A stretch of 64,000 bases of DNA from the NCBI RefSeq assembly GCF_014205135.1, contig NZ_JACHMY010000001.1, forward strand, positions 6,138,001 through 6,202,000. Reading direction: 5' to 3'. Every line of letters starts with the position of its first letter. Position 1 is the stretch's first letter. The notes beneath the pieces were generated by a model. The model saw only the letters and a program-made list of their open reading frames with translations, was not told the DNA's origin and did not search any database. A program made the position numbers and the translations under genes. Positions 51,958 through 61,008 of the stretch are shown here, piece after piece. Source of the DNA: Kribbella italica (GTDB lineage: Bacteria > Actinomycetota > Actinomycetes > Propionibacteriales > Kribbellaceae).

Positions 51958-52866
51958 CTACTTCCAGTCGGTCGCGAAGGCGCGCGCCGGGTTGGTGACG
52001 AAGATCTGCCCGACCACGTCCTCGCCGAGCCGGCGGGTGAGCCGGGGTCGCAGATTCGTCAACAGGTACGGCATTCCCGGCCCTTCGCCGGTCGCCAGCC
52101 GCGCCCGCGCGGTCGTCGTGTCGCCGCCGAGCAGCAGGTGGTCGGCGTACCCGGTCTCGACCAGCGCCGCCAGGCAATCGACCATCCGCCAGTCGGTCGC
52201 ATGGTTGCCCCGCGACGGCCCGTCGAACGCGAGGAACGCCCCACGCGCCGCCAGCTCCTGGTGGACCTGGTGGACCTGGTGATCAGGGAAGCGGTTCAGA
52301 TGCCCGAGCACGATCCGGTCCGGCGGGACGCCGTGCCCTTCGAGGCGGTCCAGTACGGCGTCCGCTCCGGTGCCCAGCTCGTGGTGGATGCCGATCGGCG
52401 CGCCGGTGGCTCTTTGGGCCTCGGCGGCCGCGTCCAGCACCCACGAGGTGTGCTCGTCGAGCCCGTGGAACCCACTGGCGATCTTGATCAGCCCGGCGCG
52501 CACCTGGCTGTCGCCGATGCCCTCGGTCAGCTCACGGACGAACAGCTCGGCCAGGTCCTCGGTCGGCAGCTCCGCGTAGTGCTCGGCGCGGTGCAGTCCG
52601 GTCGCGGCGACCAGCTTGACGCCGGTCTCCTCCGACACCTTCGGCAGCAGGTCCGCCCGGCGGCCCAGCCCGTGCGGCGTCCACTGGATGACCGACTGCC
52701 CACCGGCGTCGGCGTACAGCGTCGCCTCCTGCACCGCGGCGTCGTAGTCGTCGAGCTCCTGGCCCGGCGGCAACATGGCGCTGCGGATGAACAGGTGGTC
52801 GTGAGCGTCGCAGACCCCGAGGTCCTCGGGTGCAACGTCGCCCAACACGGTCCGTACGACAGCCAT
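51958..52866 (-). CDS. phosphotriesterase-family metal-dependent hydrolase
   Basis: 302 aa. Binuclear-metal signature: H22-x-H24 (DAHDHLF), Lys in LIKIASG (carboxylated ligand), His in IGIHHELG and VLGHLNRF, and Asp in LGGDTT. Similar proteins hydrolyse lactones or phosphotriester-like substrates; the substrate cannot be named. No other pathway gene is adjacent, except the small DUF1304 gene downstream. Terminator of the helicase lies upstream. Confidence 0.88.
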   Translation of the reverse strand: MAVVRTVLGDVAPEDLGVCDAHDHLFIRSAMLPPGQELDDYDAAVQEATLYADAGGQSVIQWTPHGLGRRADLLPKVSEETGVKLVAATGLHRAEHYAELPTEDLAELFVRELTEGIGDSQVRAGLIKIASGFHGLDEHTSWVLDAAAEAQRATGAPIGIHHELGTGADAVLDRLEGHGVPPDRIVLGHLNRFPDHQVHQVHQELAARGAFLAFDGPSRGNHATDWRMVDCLAALVETGYADHLLLGGDTTTARARLATGEGPGMPYLLTNLRPRLTRRLGEDVVGQIFVTNPARAFATDWK

Positions 52867-52890
52867 CGGTTCTCCCCTTCAGGACACGGC

Positions 52891-52923
52891 AGAGCCCAGG
52901 CTGCCATGGGCATCCTGGGCTCT
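52891..52923 (-). terminator. terminator after the helicase gene
   Basis: Perfect 10-bp stem AGAGCCCAGG / CCTGGGCTCT with a 13-nt loop, 21 bp beyond the helicase stop at 52944, before the phosphotriesterase start. Confidence 0.75.
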
Positions 52924-52943
52924 GACGATCGGGTTGCCAGAGG

Positions 52944-54746
52944 TCAGCGACCGCGACGGCCGCTGCCCGCGCGGGTGCCGGCCGAGAAGGCCGCGGCTCC
53001 CGCCGGACGGGTGCTGGCACCCGGAGTCGTCGTGGTGTAGCTCTTCGGTGCGCCGCCGGAACCACTACGCCCACCGGATCCGCCACGGCCTCCGCCGCCG
53101 GCGCCGGCGCGTGCTCCGCCGCTACGACCCGCGCCGGCTCCACCATTGCGAGCGCCGCCTCCACGGCCACCGCCGGTGGATGCGCCGCGGGCCGCCGGAG
53201 CGGACTGGCCCGGGCCGGAAGCCGAGCGGCGGCCACGGCCACCGCGTCCCCGTCCGGCCGACTCGCCACCGGTACGGCGTACCTGGTCGTTGTCCGGCTT
53301 GGCCGGCGGCTCGACGTAGGTGCGCTCGCCTGGGGCGAGCTCGGTCAGCAGCGGGTCGCCGACCCGCAGCTTGGTGACCTTCGGCGCGATACCGGCCTTG
53401 CGGGTCAGGTCCCGTACGTCGCTGACCTGGTCGTCGGTCATCAGCGTGACGACGGTGCCCTCGGCCCCGGCGCGCGCCGTCCGGCCGGAGCGGTGCAGGT
53501 ACGCCTTGTGCTCGATCGGCGGGTCCGCGTGGATCACCAGCGACACGTCGTCGACGTGGATCCCGCGGGCCGCGATGTCGGTGGCGACCAGCGTCCGGGC
53601 GGACCCGTCGGAGAAGGCCTCCAGGTTGCGGGTGCGAGCGCCCTGGGACAGGTTGCCGTGCAGCTCGACCGCGGGCACGCCCTGGGCGATCAGCTTCTTG
53701 GTGAGCGACTTGGCGCCGTACTTGGTCCGGGTGAAGACCAGCGTGCGACCAGGAGCCGCGGCCAGGTCCACCAGCACCGGGAGCCGGCTGTCGGCCTGCA
53801 GGTGCAGGACGTGGTGGGTCATCTTCGAGACCGGCGACTGCGCCGAGTCGACGCTGTGCGTGGTCGGGCTGCGCATGAACCGCTTGACCAGGACGTCGAC
53901 GCCGGCGTCCAGCGTGGCCGAGAACAGCAGCCGCTGGGTGTTGGCCGGAGTCGCCTCCAGCAACCGGCGTACGGCGGGCAGGAAGCCCAGGTCGGCCATG
54001 TGGTCGGCCTCGTCGAGCACGGTGATCTCCACCGCGTCGAGCTTCGCGTGACCGGCCTTGACGTGGTCCTCGAGCCGGCCGGGGCAGGCGACGACGATGT
54101 CGACGCCCTTGCGCAGCGCGGTGATCTGCGGGCCGTGCCCGACGCCACCGAAGATGGTCATCGTGCGCAGGCCGAACGCGTCGGTCAGCGGCGTGATCGA
54201 CGCCTGGATCTGGGTGGCCAGCTCCCGGGTCGGCGCCAGGATCAGGGCGCGCGGCTGGTTCGGCCGGCGGCGGGTGCCGCTGGACGCGAGCCGCGCGATC
54301 AGCGGCAGCACGAACGCGTAGGTCTTGCCGGAACCGGTCCGGCCGCGACCGAGCACGTCCTTGCCGGCCAGCGAGTCCGGCAGCGTCGCGGCCTGGATCG
54401 GGAACGGCTTGGTGACACCGGACTTGGCCAGCGCGGCGACCAGCTCGGCCGGCAGGCCGAGGTCGGCGAAGGTCAGGTCGTCGGGGACCACCAGCGGCTC
54501 GATGTCGTCGTACTGCTCGGTGCTCACCGGAACGGCCTGCACGGCAGGGGTTTTCTTGCCGCGACGGCGCTCACCTTGGGTGCGGGTCTCGTTGCTCTGT
54601 GCGTTGTTCTGGGGGTTGCTCCGGCCGGCGGCCGGTGCGGATTGGTTGCCACCGGCACCTGAACGGCGGCGGCGACGGGGTCGCGCGGGGCCGTCCGGGC
54701 GGGCGGAACTCGTTTCGGGCGTGGGCATGGGGCGGCTGACCGCCAT
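52944..54746 (-). CDS. DEAD-box RNA helicase with basic/Gly-rich tails
   Basis: 600 aa from an ATG at 54746, chosen for TTGGAG eight bases upstream; ATG 54728 would be slightly shorter. N-terminal 95 residues are low-complexity Arg/Ala/Pro. The core has the Q motif (FPIQAATLP), motif I RTGSGKT, motif II LDEADHM, motif III SAT, and motif VI HRSGRTARAG. The C-terminal 110 residues are RGG/GGR-rich (GRGGRGRRSASG, ARAGAGGGGRGG), a cold-shock or ribosome-assembly type tail. Unwinds RNA. Confidence 0.93.
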   Translation of the reverse strand: MAVSRPMPTPETSSARPDGPARPRRRRRSGAGGNQSAPAAGRSNPQNNAQSNETRTQGERRRGKKTPAVQAVPVSTEQYDDIEPLVVPDDLTFADLGLPAELVAALAKSGVTKPFPIQAATLPDSLAGKDVLGRGRTGSGKTYAFVLPLIARLASSGTRRRPNQPRALILAPTRELATQIQASITPLTDAFGLRTMTIFGGVGHGPQITALRKGVDIVVACPGRLEDHVKAGHAKLDAVEITVLDEADHMADLGFLPAVRRLLEATPANTQRLLFSATLDAGVDVLVKRFMRSPTTHSVDSAQSPVSKMTHHVLHLQADSRLPVLVDLAAAPGRTLVFTRTKYGAKSLTKKLIAQGVPAVELHGNLSQGARTRNLEAFSDGSARTLVATDIAARGIHVDDVSLVIHADPPIEHKAYLHRSGRTARAGAEGTVVTLMTDDQVSDVRDLTRKAGIAPKVTKLRVGDPLLTELAPGERTYVEPPAKPDNDQVRRTGGESAGRGRGGRGRRSASGPGQSAPAARGASTGGGRGGGARNGGAGAGRSGGARAGAGGGGRGGSGGRSGSGGAPKSYTTTTPGASTRPAGAAAFSAGTRAGSGRRGR

Positions 54747-54922
54747 CTGGTACTCCAAGAAAGTCGAAAAGGGTCGTCCTGCCCGGCGCGGCATCACAGG
54801 CCGCGGCGCGTGGGGGTCGACTGCCAAATGGTCCGAGGCAGAACTGGGCGGACCGTCAACAACCAGCATACGGCATCGGTGTTCGCCTCCCCAGGGACTT
54901 TGGTCGCGGTACGGTCCTGGCT

Positions 54923-55444
54923 GTGACGACCGACACCTCCGCGCAGTTCCGTACTGACCCGCCGTCGACCGGTGACGAACGCGCCCTGCTGCAAGGATTT
55001 CTCGACTTCCACCGGGGCACGCTGCTCTGGAAAGTGTCCGCGCTGAGTGGCGACGAACTGGTCCGCCCGACGGTCGACCCGTCGGGAATGACGCTGCTGG
55101 GACTGGTCCGGCACCTGACCGAGGTGGAGCGGTACTGGTTCCACCTCTCGCTGGACGGACGCATTGACGCCTTGAAGTTCTGGACGGACGAGCACCCCGA
55201 CGGCGACTTCGACCTGGTGTCGGCTGCCGAGGCCGAAGCGGATCTCCTGACGTTCCGCCAGGTGGTCTCGGAGTCCGACGCGATTGCCCGCGGCTACGAC
55301 CTCGACCACGAGTTCACCCGGCCGCGCGGCGGGCCCGACCTCTCGGTGCGCTGGCTGTACATCCACATGATCGAGGAGTACTCGCGGCACAACGGGCACG
55401 CCGACCTGCTGCGCGAGCGGATCGACGGTCTCGTCGGGGAGTGA
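54923..55444 (+). CDS. DinB-fold (DUF664) protein
   Basis: 173 aa, GTG start, helical DinB-type metal protein with His in GLVRHLTEVERYWFH and HMIEEYSRHNGHADLLRERI. One of three DinB-fold genes in the window, the others at 22730 and 35319. Likely thiol-dependent transferase by family. Divergent from the helicase with 176 bp between starts. Confidence 0.86.
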   Translation: MTTDTSAQFRTDPPSTGDERALLQGFLDFHRGTLLWKVSALSGDELVRPTVDPSGMTLLGLVRHLTEVERYWFHLSLDGRIDALKFWTDEHPDGDFDLVSAAEAEADLLTFRQVVSESDAIARGYDLDHEFTRPRGGPDLSVRWLYIHMIEEYSRHNGHADLLRERIDGLVGE

Positions 55445-55477
55445 GGCTCAGCGGCCGGCGGCTGCGGTGAGCGTTGG

Positions 55478-56515
55478 CTAGCGGATCCGGTGGCCGTGGA
55501 GGATCACGGCGGCCGGCTTCACGAGCGTCTCCGGGTGCTCGCGCGGGTCCTCGTCGTACGTGACGAGGTTGCCGCCGTCGTCGAGCAGGCCCAGGTAGTC
55601 CCAGGCCTTCGTGGTAGCTGCCGCCATCGCCTGGGTGGCGTCGAGGCCGTGCTGCGTGAGCAGTTCGATCTCCCGCGCGACCGAGCCGACGGCGTCCGAA
55701 CCGGTCAGCACGGTCACGCCGTACCGGTCGGCCAGTTCGAGCATGCTGGTCAGGTACTTCGCCTTCGTTCGGCGTCTGTCGCGCTGTTCCGGTGTCTCGT
55801 CGGGACGGCCGTCGATCGAGGCACTGAGGGTCGGCGTCCACGCGCCACCCCGGGCGCCGAGGACCTCGAGATCCCGCTCGGTGATGACCGTGCCGTGCTC
55901 GATCGAGTCGACACCGGCCCGGACCAGTTCGCTCACAACGGTGCCGTTCGTGTGCGCCGCGACCCGCCCGCCCTTGGCGTGCACCGTGGCGACCACCTGC
56001 TCGATCAGACCGATCTCGTACGTCGGCTCGATGGCACTGCCGCGGATCGGACCGTCCGGACCGACCGCGGGGAAGTCCGCGACCAGCTTGACCCAGGTCG
56101 CGCCGTCGTTCAGCTCGGCCTCGACGGCGGCGAGTAACTCGTCGGCCTCGACCGGGTCGTGCAGGCGTGGGAAGTACCGGCCCTCCGGCGCGAGGAACCG
56201 GCCCGCCGCGAGCACGATCGGGCGGTCCTCCCGCGGTTCGCGCGCGAACCGGAGCGTGATCTCGCGCCGGCCGCCGACGTCGCGAACCGCGCTCACGCCG
56301 GCCTGAGCGAGCTGGTCGAGCCGGTCCTCGGCCTGGGCGCTGTCCGTGAGCAACGGTCCTTTCTCGTCGGCGTCGACGGTCAGGTGACAGTGCGCGTCGA
56401 CCAGCCCCGGGAGCGCGAACCGGCCGGGCAGCTTCTCCTCGTCCCCCGTGCCGAACCGCAGGCGGACCGACTTGTCCACAGGCAGCGAAACTCCGTCGAA
56501 GGTCCAGGTCGTCAT
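55478..56515 (-). CDS. amidohydrolase (imidazolonepropionase/prolidase-like)
   Basis: 345 aa metal-dependent hydrolase: DAHCHLTVD (metal His), VAAHTNGT, SIEHGTVI and the catalytic Asp in TGSDAVG. Starts MTTWTFDGVSLPVDKSV with the usual beta-sandwich edge. Substrate is unknown; resembles cyclic-imide or dipeptide hydrolases of the AmdA/imidazolone group. No signal peptide. Convergent with the DinB-fold gene at 54923-55444. Confidence 0.85.
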   Translation of the reverse strand: MTTWTFDGVSLPVDKSVRLRFGTGDEEKLPGRFALPGLVDAHCHLTVDADEKGPLLTDSAQAEDRLDQLAQAGVSAVRDVGGRREITLRFAREPREDRPIVLAAGRFLAPEGRYFPRLHDPVEADELLAAVEAELNDGATWVKLVADFPAVGPDGPIRGSAIEPTYEIGLIEQVVATVHAKGGRVAAHTNGTVVSELVRAGVDSIEHGTVITERDLEVLGARGGAWTPTLSASIDGRPDETPEQRDRRRTKAKYLTSMLELADRYGVTVLTGSDAVGSVAREIELLTQHGLDATQAMAAATTKAWDYLGLLDDGGNLVTYDEDPREHPETLVKPAAVILHGHRIR

Positions 56516-56586
56516 CTTCGTATCTTCTCTGGCAAGAGGGCCCCCGGCGCCCTCGGATCGGCTCTTCGAGGAGGCAGGATGCAGAC

Positions 56587-56946
56587 ATGCGGGAGAAGGA
56601 CCTGGACAAGTGGGTCGGGCGGTACCGGCGGGCCTGGGAGTCGAACGACCCCAAGGACATCGGCGCGCTGTGGACCGAGGACGCCGTCTTCTTCCGGCGC
56701 CCCGACGAGGAGCCGGTGCAGGGCCGGGACGCGATCGTGCGCGCCTGGCTGGAGGTCGCCGACGCCGCGGGCGAGACCACCTTCGAGTACGAGGTGCTCG
56801 GGTTCGGTGACGGGGTCGGGTTCGTCCGCGGCTGGACGACGTACCTGACCAACCCGCCGACGATGTTCAGCAACCTGTGGGTGATCCGCCTGGACCGGGG
56901 CGGACGGGCCCACGAGTTCACCGAATGGTGGATGCAAGCGCCGTGA
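56587..56946 (+). CDS. NTF2/SnoaL-like protein
   Basis: 119 aa cone-shaped NTF2 fold. MREKDLDKWVGRYRRAWESN, then DPKDIGALWTEDAVFF, ending WVIRLDRGGRAHEFTEWWM. Family members are isomerases, dehydratases or binding proteins of polyketide and steroid pathways; a specific role is unclear. Starts on the opposite strand from the amidohydrolase with 71 bp between starts. Confidence 0.85.
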   Translation: MREKDLDKWVGRYRRAWESNDPKDIGALWTEDAVFFRRPDEEPVQGRDAIVRAWLEVADAAGETTFEYEVLGFGDGVGFVRGWTTYLTNPPTMFSNLWVIRLDRGGRAHEFTEWWMQAP

Positions 56947-57135
56947 TCCGGCGTACTGTGGGAGTTCGGCACGCAGGGTGCCACCGGTCCGCGGGAAGGG
57001 CTCAGCCCACCTGAGCGGTCGAGGTTGTGCACCACCGGGGTGCCCGATCAGCTCTTGTGCGCTGACGGGTGACCCGAGCCCACCTCCTTTCTCGCCTGAC
57101 GACGCGGACAGCATGCACACAGAGAGGAGGTCGCC
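56947..57135 (+). promoter_or_regulatory. structured 5' leader that can sequester the ankyrin gene ribosome site
   Basis: 189 bp of non-coding sequence with several hairpins: GGCAC-GCAGG-GTGCC, GGGC-TCA-GCCC, CTCAG-CCCAC-CTGAG and CGGG-TGA-CCCG. ACCTCC (57082-57087) plus CTC can pair with the Shine-Dalgarno GAGAGGAGGT (57122-57131). I do not recognise a known riboswitch class. Regulation by structure is inferred. Confidence 0.45.
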
Positions 57136-58614
57136 ATGCCGACCCGCCGTCTTCCCGACGATCCGAACCTCGAGCACCTGCGCAACCAGGCCAAGACCTT
57201 GCTGAAGCAGGTCCGCGCCGGTGATGACGAGGCACTCACGCTGGCCGCTGAGTTCCATCCAGCGGCATCCGAACGATCCGCGGCCGAGCCGCTACAAGGT
57301 CTTGCCGACGCGCAACTGGTGATCGCCCGGAGCTACGGCTTTCCCAGCTGGCCGCAGCTCGGCCGGCACCTGGGGATCGTCGACCGCTACACCCGTTCAC
57401 CCCACCGGGAGCCGATCGGTGGTCCGGTCGAAACCCCGGACCAGCGGGCCGACGAGTTCCTGCGCCTCGCGACCCTGCACTACGGCCAGGACGACCCCCA
57501 GCACCCCGACGCGGCCCGCGCGCTCCTGACCCGCTTCCCTGAAGTTGCTGTCAGCAACATCTTCACCATGGTCGTCGCGGGTGACGTCGGCGCCGTCCGC
57601 GCCGAGCTCGACCGTTCACCGGACCGCGCCGAGCGCCAAGGCGGCCCGTTCCGCTGGGAGCCCCTGCTCTACCTCGCCTACTCACGTCTGGAGGTAGCCC
57701 CTGAAGCCCCACTGGAGATCGCCCGCCTCCTCCTCCGGCACGGCGCGGATCCCAATGCCGGTTTCCTCTGGGCAGGCATGCCGTCGCCCTTCACCGCGCT
57801 GACCGGTGTCTTCGGCCGGGGAGAAGGCGATCAGCCACCACACCAGAGCCGATTGGAGCTGGCACGACTGCTGCTGGAGGCCGGCGCCGATCCGAACGAC
57901 AGCCAGACGATGTACAACTGCGGCCCCGGCTGCCCACCGCCGCACGACGACGACCATCTGCGGATGTTGCTGGAGTTCGGACTGGGACAGGGCGATGGTG
58001 GTCCCTGGCACCAGCGACTGACCGTGGCCCATCCCACGGCAAGCCAACTGCTGGAAGACGAGCTGGTCTTCGCCTCATCGGAAGGCCTTGTCGATCGGGC
58101 CCGGTTGGTGCTGGCAGCCGGCGTCGACCCGGAAGGCCGAGGCACAGAGCATCCCGTCTTCTGCGGCCACCGCGCCTTCGAACTGGCCTCCGTGCAGGGC
58201 CACACCGCCATCGCCGACCTCCTTCGGGACGCCGGCGCGGCTCCCCTGGACGACATCCACCAACTCTTCCGATCCGTGATGGCCGGCTCTGTCGGCAGTG
58301 TCGATCCGTCGCTGGCGGCACGCGCCGTCCAGCGCAATCCGTTCCTCCCACTCCGAGCAGCCGAAGTCGGCCGAACAGAAGCCCTGCAGCCACTGAAGGA
58401 CCTCGGCTGGGACCTCAACGTCCTCGGCATGGCCACCCCGCTGCACCAGGCAGCCTTCCACGGCCACTTGGCCACCGTCCGCAAGCTGATCGAGCTCGGC
58501 GCGGATCCAACGACCAGCGACCCGCGCCACCAGAGCACGCCACTCGGCTGGGCCGTCTACAACCACCAGCAGGAGGTCGTCGACTACCTGACCGCCCTGG
58601 AGGCTCCCATTTAG
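57136..58614 (+). CDS. ankyrin-repeat protein
   Basis: 492 aa. An N-terminal helical region (LRNQAKTLLKQVRAGDDEAL, then SYGFPSWPQLGRHLGI, a motif seen in many actinobacterial ankyrin proteins) is followed by several ankyrin units, e.g. ARLLLRHGADPNAGFLWAG, LARLLLEAGADPNDSQTMYN, ARLVLAAGVDPEG and TVRKLIELGADPTTSDPRHQ. It is a cytosolic protein-interaction scaffold with no catalytic motif. The preceding leader can hide its ribosome site GAGAGGAGG. Stops overlap with the convergent antiporter gene. Confidence 0.88.
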   Translation: MPTRRLPDDPNLEHLRNQAKTLLKQVRAGDDEALTLAAEFHPAASERSAAEPLQGLADAQLVIARSYGFPSWPQLGRHLGIVDRYTRSPHREPIGGPVETPDQRADEFLRLATLHYGQDDPQHPDAARALLTRFPEVAVSNIFTMVVAGDVGAVRAELDRSPDRAERQGGPFRWEPLLYLAYSRLEVAPEAPLEIARLLLRHGADPNAGFLWAGMPSPFTALTGVFGRGEGDQPPHQSRLELARLLLEAGADPNDSQTMYNCGPGCPPPHDDDHLRMLLEFGLGQGDGGPWHQRLTVAHPTASQLLEDELVFASSEGLVDRARLVLAAGVDPEGRGTEHPVFCGHRAFELASVQGHTAIADLLRDAGAAPLDDIHQLFRSVMAGSVGSVDPSLAARAVQRNPFLPLRAAEVGRTEALQPLKDLGWDLNVLGMATPLHQAAFHGHLATVRKLIELGADPTTSDPRHQSTPLGWAVYNHQQEVVDYLTALEAPI

Positions 58615-59996
58615 GGGCTGACGGCAAGGAACAGGAAGGCGCTGAAGACCATGAGGTGGGTGACACCCTGCAGCAGGGTGGCCCGGCCGGTCGCCAGCGT
58701 GAGCTGACTGATCACGACGGTCAACGCGAACAGCACCATCTCGGTGCCGCTGAGGCCCAGGACGAGCGGGCCGTCCAGCCAGATCGACGCGAGCGCGATC
58801 GCCGGGATGGTCAGCCCGATGCTGGCCAGCGCGGAGCCGAGCGCGAGGTTGAGGCTGGTCTGCAGCCGGTTCCGCAGGGCGGCCCGGACGGCGGCGACCG
58901 TTTCCGGCAACAGGACAAGGAGAGCGATGATCACACCGACCACGGCGACCGGCGCGCCCGCCGACGCGACCGCGTCCTCGAGCTTCGGGGAGACGGTCTT
59001 CGCCAGCCCCACCACGGCGATCAGGCAGACGAACAGCATGCCGAGGCTGACCAGCGCCACCCGCCCACTCGGCGCCGCGGCGTGCGTCTCCTGGTCGTCG
59101 TCCTCGTTCTCGTTCTCGACAACCTCGGTGACCGGGTCCGCTGCTGCCTCGGCCTCTCCGTCCCGGGCCGCCACGGTGGCCGCGGTGGCCGGCGACGGCT
59201 GGGCATCCGACTTGCCCTCGTCCCCGGTCTGCGACAGCTGGGCGTCCAACTCGCCCTCGCTTCCAGCCGGCGACGGCTGGGCGTCCGACCTGCCCTCGGT
59301 CGATGGCAGGTCGGCGTCCGCTCGTCCCGCGCCTCCGGTGCGTGCTGCCGCGGTGGCCTGGTGCGCTCCCCCGGCCTGCGCTCCATCCTCGACAGGGTGC
59401 TCGACGGGAAGGAAGTAGTCGCGATGACGAATGGTCTGCACGAACACGAACACGCCGTACATCACCAGCGAGACGACTCCGGCGAACGCGAGCTGCGCAC
59501 TGCTGAAGGTCGCACCCGGCGTACTGGTGGTGAACGTCGGCAGCACCAAGCTGAGCGTGACCAGCGCGGTGATCACGGCGAGCGCGCTCCCCGAGGCATG
59601 CACGCGGAACTGCTGGGTCCGGTGCCGCAGAGAGCCGACGACGAGCGACAGGCCCAGGATGCCGTTGCAGGTGATCATCACCGCGGCGAACACGGTGTCC
59701 CGCGCCAGCGACGCGGCCTTGTCACCACCCGACGCCATCAGCGTGACGATCAGCGCGACCTCGATCACCGTGACCGCCAGCGCGAGGATCAACGTGCCGA
59801 ACGGCTCGCCCACCTTGTGCGCGACAACCTCGGCATGGTGCACGGCCGCGATCACGGCAGCACCGAGCCCGGCGCACACCAGAACCAGCAGAACCGTCCC
59901 GAGATCCCGTCCCCAGGACAGCACCAGAACCACGAGCGCGAGCGGGGGCACGGCCAGACTCCAGCGCGGCAACCCATGAACCACGGAGTTTGTCAT
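58611..59996 (-). CDS. Ca2+/H+ antiporter (ChaA/CaCA family) with acidic insert
   Basis: 461 aa from an ATG at 59996 with GGGGG upstream. Two homologous membrane halves each have the CaCA alpha motif: GEPFGTLILALAVTVIEVAL in the first half and VLLPETVAAVRAALRNRLQT in the second. Between them lies a hydrophilic loop of about 115 residues (about 215-330) with an imperfect repeat EGxxDAQxSPxGxEG and an acidic ENENEDDD run. It exchanges Ca2+ or Na+/K+ with protons. The large repeat insert is unusual for the family. Confidence 0.9.
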   Translation of the reverse strand: MTNSVVHGLPRWSLAVPPLALVVLVLSWGRDLGTVLLVLVCAGLGAAVIAAVHHAEVVAHKVGEPFGTLILALAVTVIEVALIVTLMASGGDKAASLARDTVFAAVMITCNGILGLSLVVGSLRHRTQQFRVHASGSALAVITALVTLSLVLPTFTTSTPGATFSSAQLAFAGVVSLVMYGVFVFVQTIRHRDYFLPVEHPVEDGAQAGGAHQATAAARTGGAGRADADLPSTEGRSDAQPSPAGSEGELDAQLSQTGDEGKSDAQPSPATAATVAARDGEAEAAADPVTEVVENENEDDDQETHAAAPSGRVALVSLGMLFVCLIAVVGLAKTVSPKLEDAVASAGAPVAVVGVIIALLVLLPETVAAVRAALRNRLQTSLNLALGSALASIGLTIPAIALASIWLDGPLVLGLSGTEMVLFALTVVISQLTLATGRATLLQGVTHLMVFSAFLFLAVSP

Positions 59997-60105
59997 CCCC
60001 CAAGATCCTATTCGCTCCACCGCAAACCAGTTGGCATCCCACCGCTCCCGCCGTGATCCTTTTCGCATCGATCCGATCACCGACACCACCCCCGGAGGTG
60101 ACCCC

Positions 60106-61008
60106 GTGCGCTACTACCACCCCGAGCACGAGTCCGCCTACCGAGAAGTCGAACGCCGCGGCCACACCCAGTGGAACGACCTCTTCGACCCCACCGCCAA
60201 CTGGACCTACGACCACTTCCAAAACCGCCCCTTCCTCGAACAGGCCCTCCCACACCTCGCCCTGCCCGGCGAAGCTCTGGCGGCACCTGCTCCAAGAGCG
60301 TTCGAGTACGGCTGTGGCACCGGCCCGGCAGCCTGCTGGCTCGCCGCTCAGGGTTTCGAGGTGGACGCGATCGACCTCATCCCCGAAGCCATCACCATCG
60401 CCCGCCGGATGGCCGAAGACCGCGGACTGCGAGTCACCTTCGCCGTGGCCGACATCTGCGATCTACCGACCGAACCACACGACACCCCCGTGGGACGCGA
60501 CGTTCCCGCACCCCCGCAGCCCGGCGCCCCCTCACCACGTGCGGATCTGCGGCCCAGCGCCCTCTCGCCGAACGCCATCGGCACCGAGCGCAAGTACGAC
60601 CTCGTCCTCGACAGTTACTGCCTGCAGTCCATCGTCACCGACGAGGACCGCCGCGCCGTGTTCGCGGCCGTCCGTGCGCGACTGAAACCCAGCGGCTACT
60701 ACGTCATCTCCACGGCCGTACGAGGTCCGGAACGCACCACCGAACCCGGATTCCACTACGACGAATCCACCGGCATCTACTACCGCGAGATCCCACCCGG
60801 CTCCGTCTGCGACCAAGTTGTCGAGCTAGGCGGCCGTTGGTACGCCCCACACCGAAGACACCTTTCAGCCGACGCACTGCGAAACGAACTCACCGCAGAA
60901 GGCTTCCAAGTACTGACCCTGGAAGGTTCGGACGCAGCCGACGTCGTCTGCCGCCCGACCGGCTCCCACCCCCTCGACGGCACCCCAGAGAAAGCAGAAA
61001 CACAGTGA
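60106..61008 (+). CDS. class I SAM-dependent methyltransferase
   Basis: 300 aa from a GTG at 60106 behind a perfect GGAGGTGA box; a longer frame from 60031 is not needed. Motif I FEYGCGTGPAACWLA, acidic loop EVDAIDLIPEAI, motif IV-like YDLVLDSYCLQSI. It methylates an unknown small molecule. Stop overlaps the acetyltransferase start (GTGA), so the two are coupled and perhaps act on the same metabolite. Confidence 0.88.
   Translation: MRYYHPEHESAYREVERRGHTQWNDLFDPTANWTYDHFQNRPFLEQALPHLALPGEALAAPAPRAFEYGCGTGPAACWLAAQGFEVDAIDLIPEAITIARRMAEDRGLRVTFAVADICDLPTEPHDTPVGRDVPAPPQPGAPSPRADLRPSALSPNAIGTERKYDLVLDSYCLQSIVTDEDRRAVFAAVRARLKPSGYYVISTAVRGPERTTEPGFHYDESTGIYYREIPPGSVCDQVVELGGRWYAPHRRHLSADALRNELTAEGFQVLTLEGSDAADVVCRPTGSHPLDGTPEKAETQ

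Noticed and set aside
56947..57060. T-box or SRP RNA resemblance in the ankyrin leader (AGGGTGCCACCGG, GGTCCGCGGGAAGG)
   Set aside because: The T-box core TGGTACCGCGG is not matched, and the GGAAGGAAGCAGCC-type SRP loop differs. Neither full fold can be drawn.
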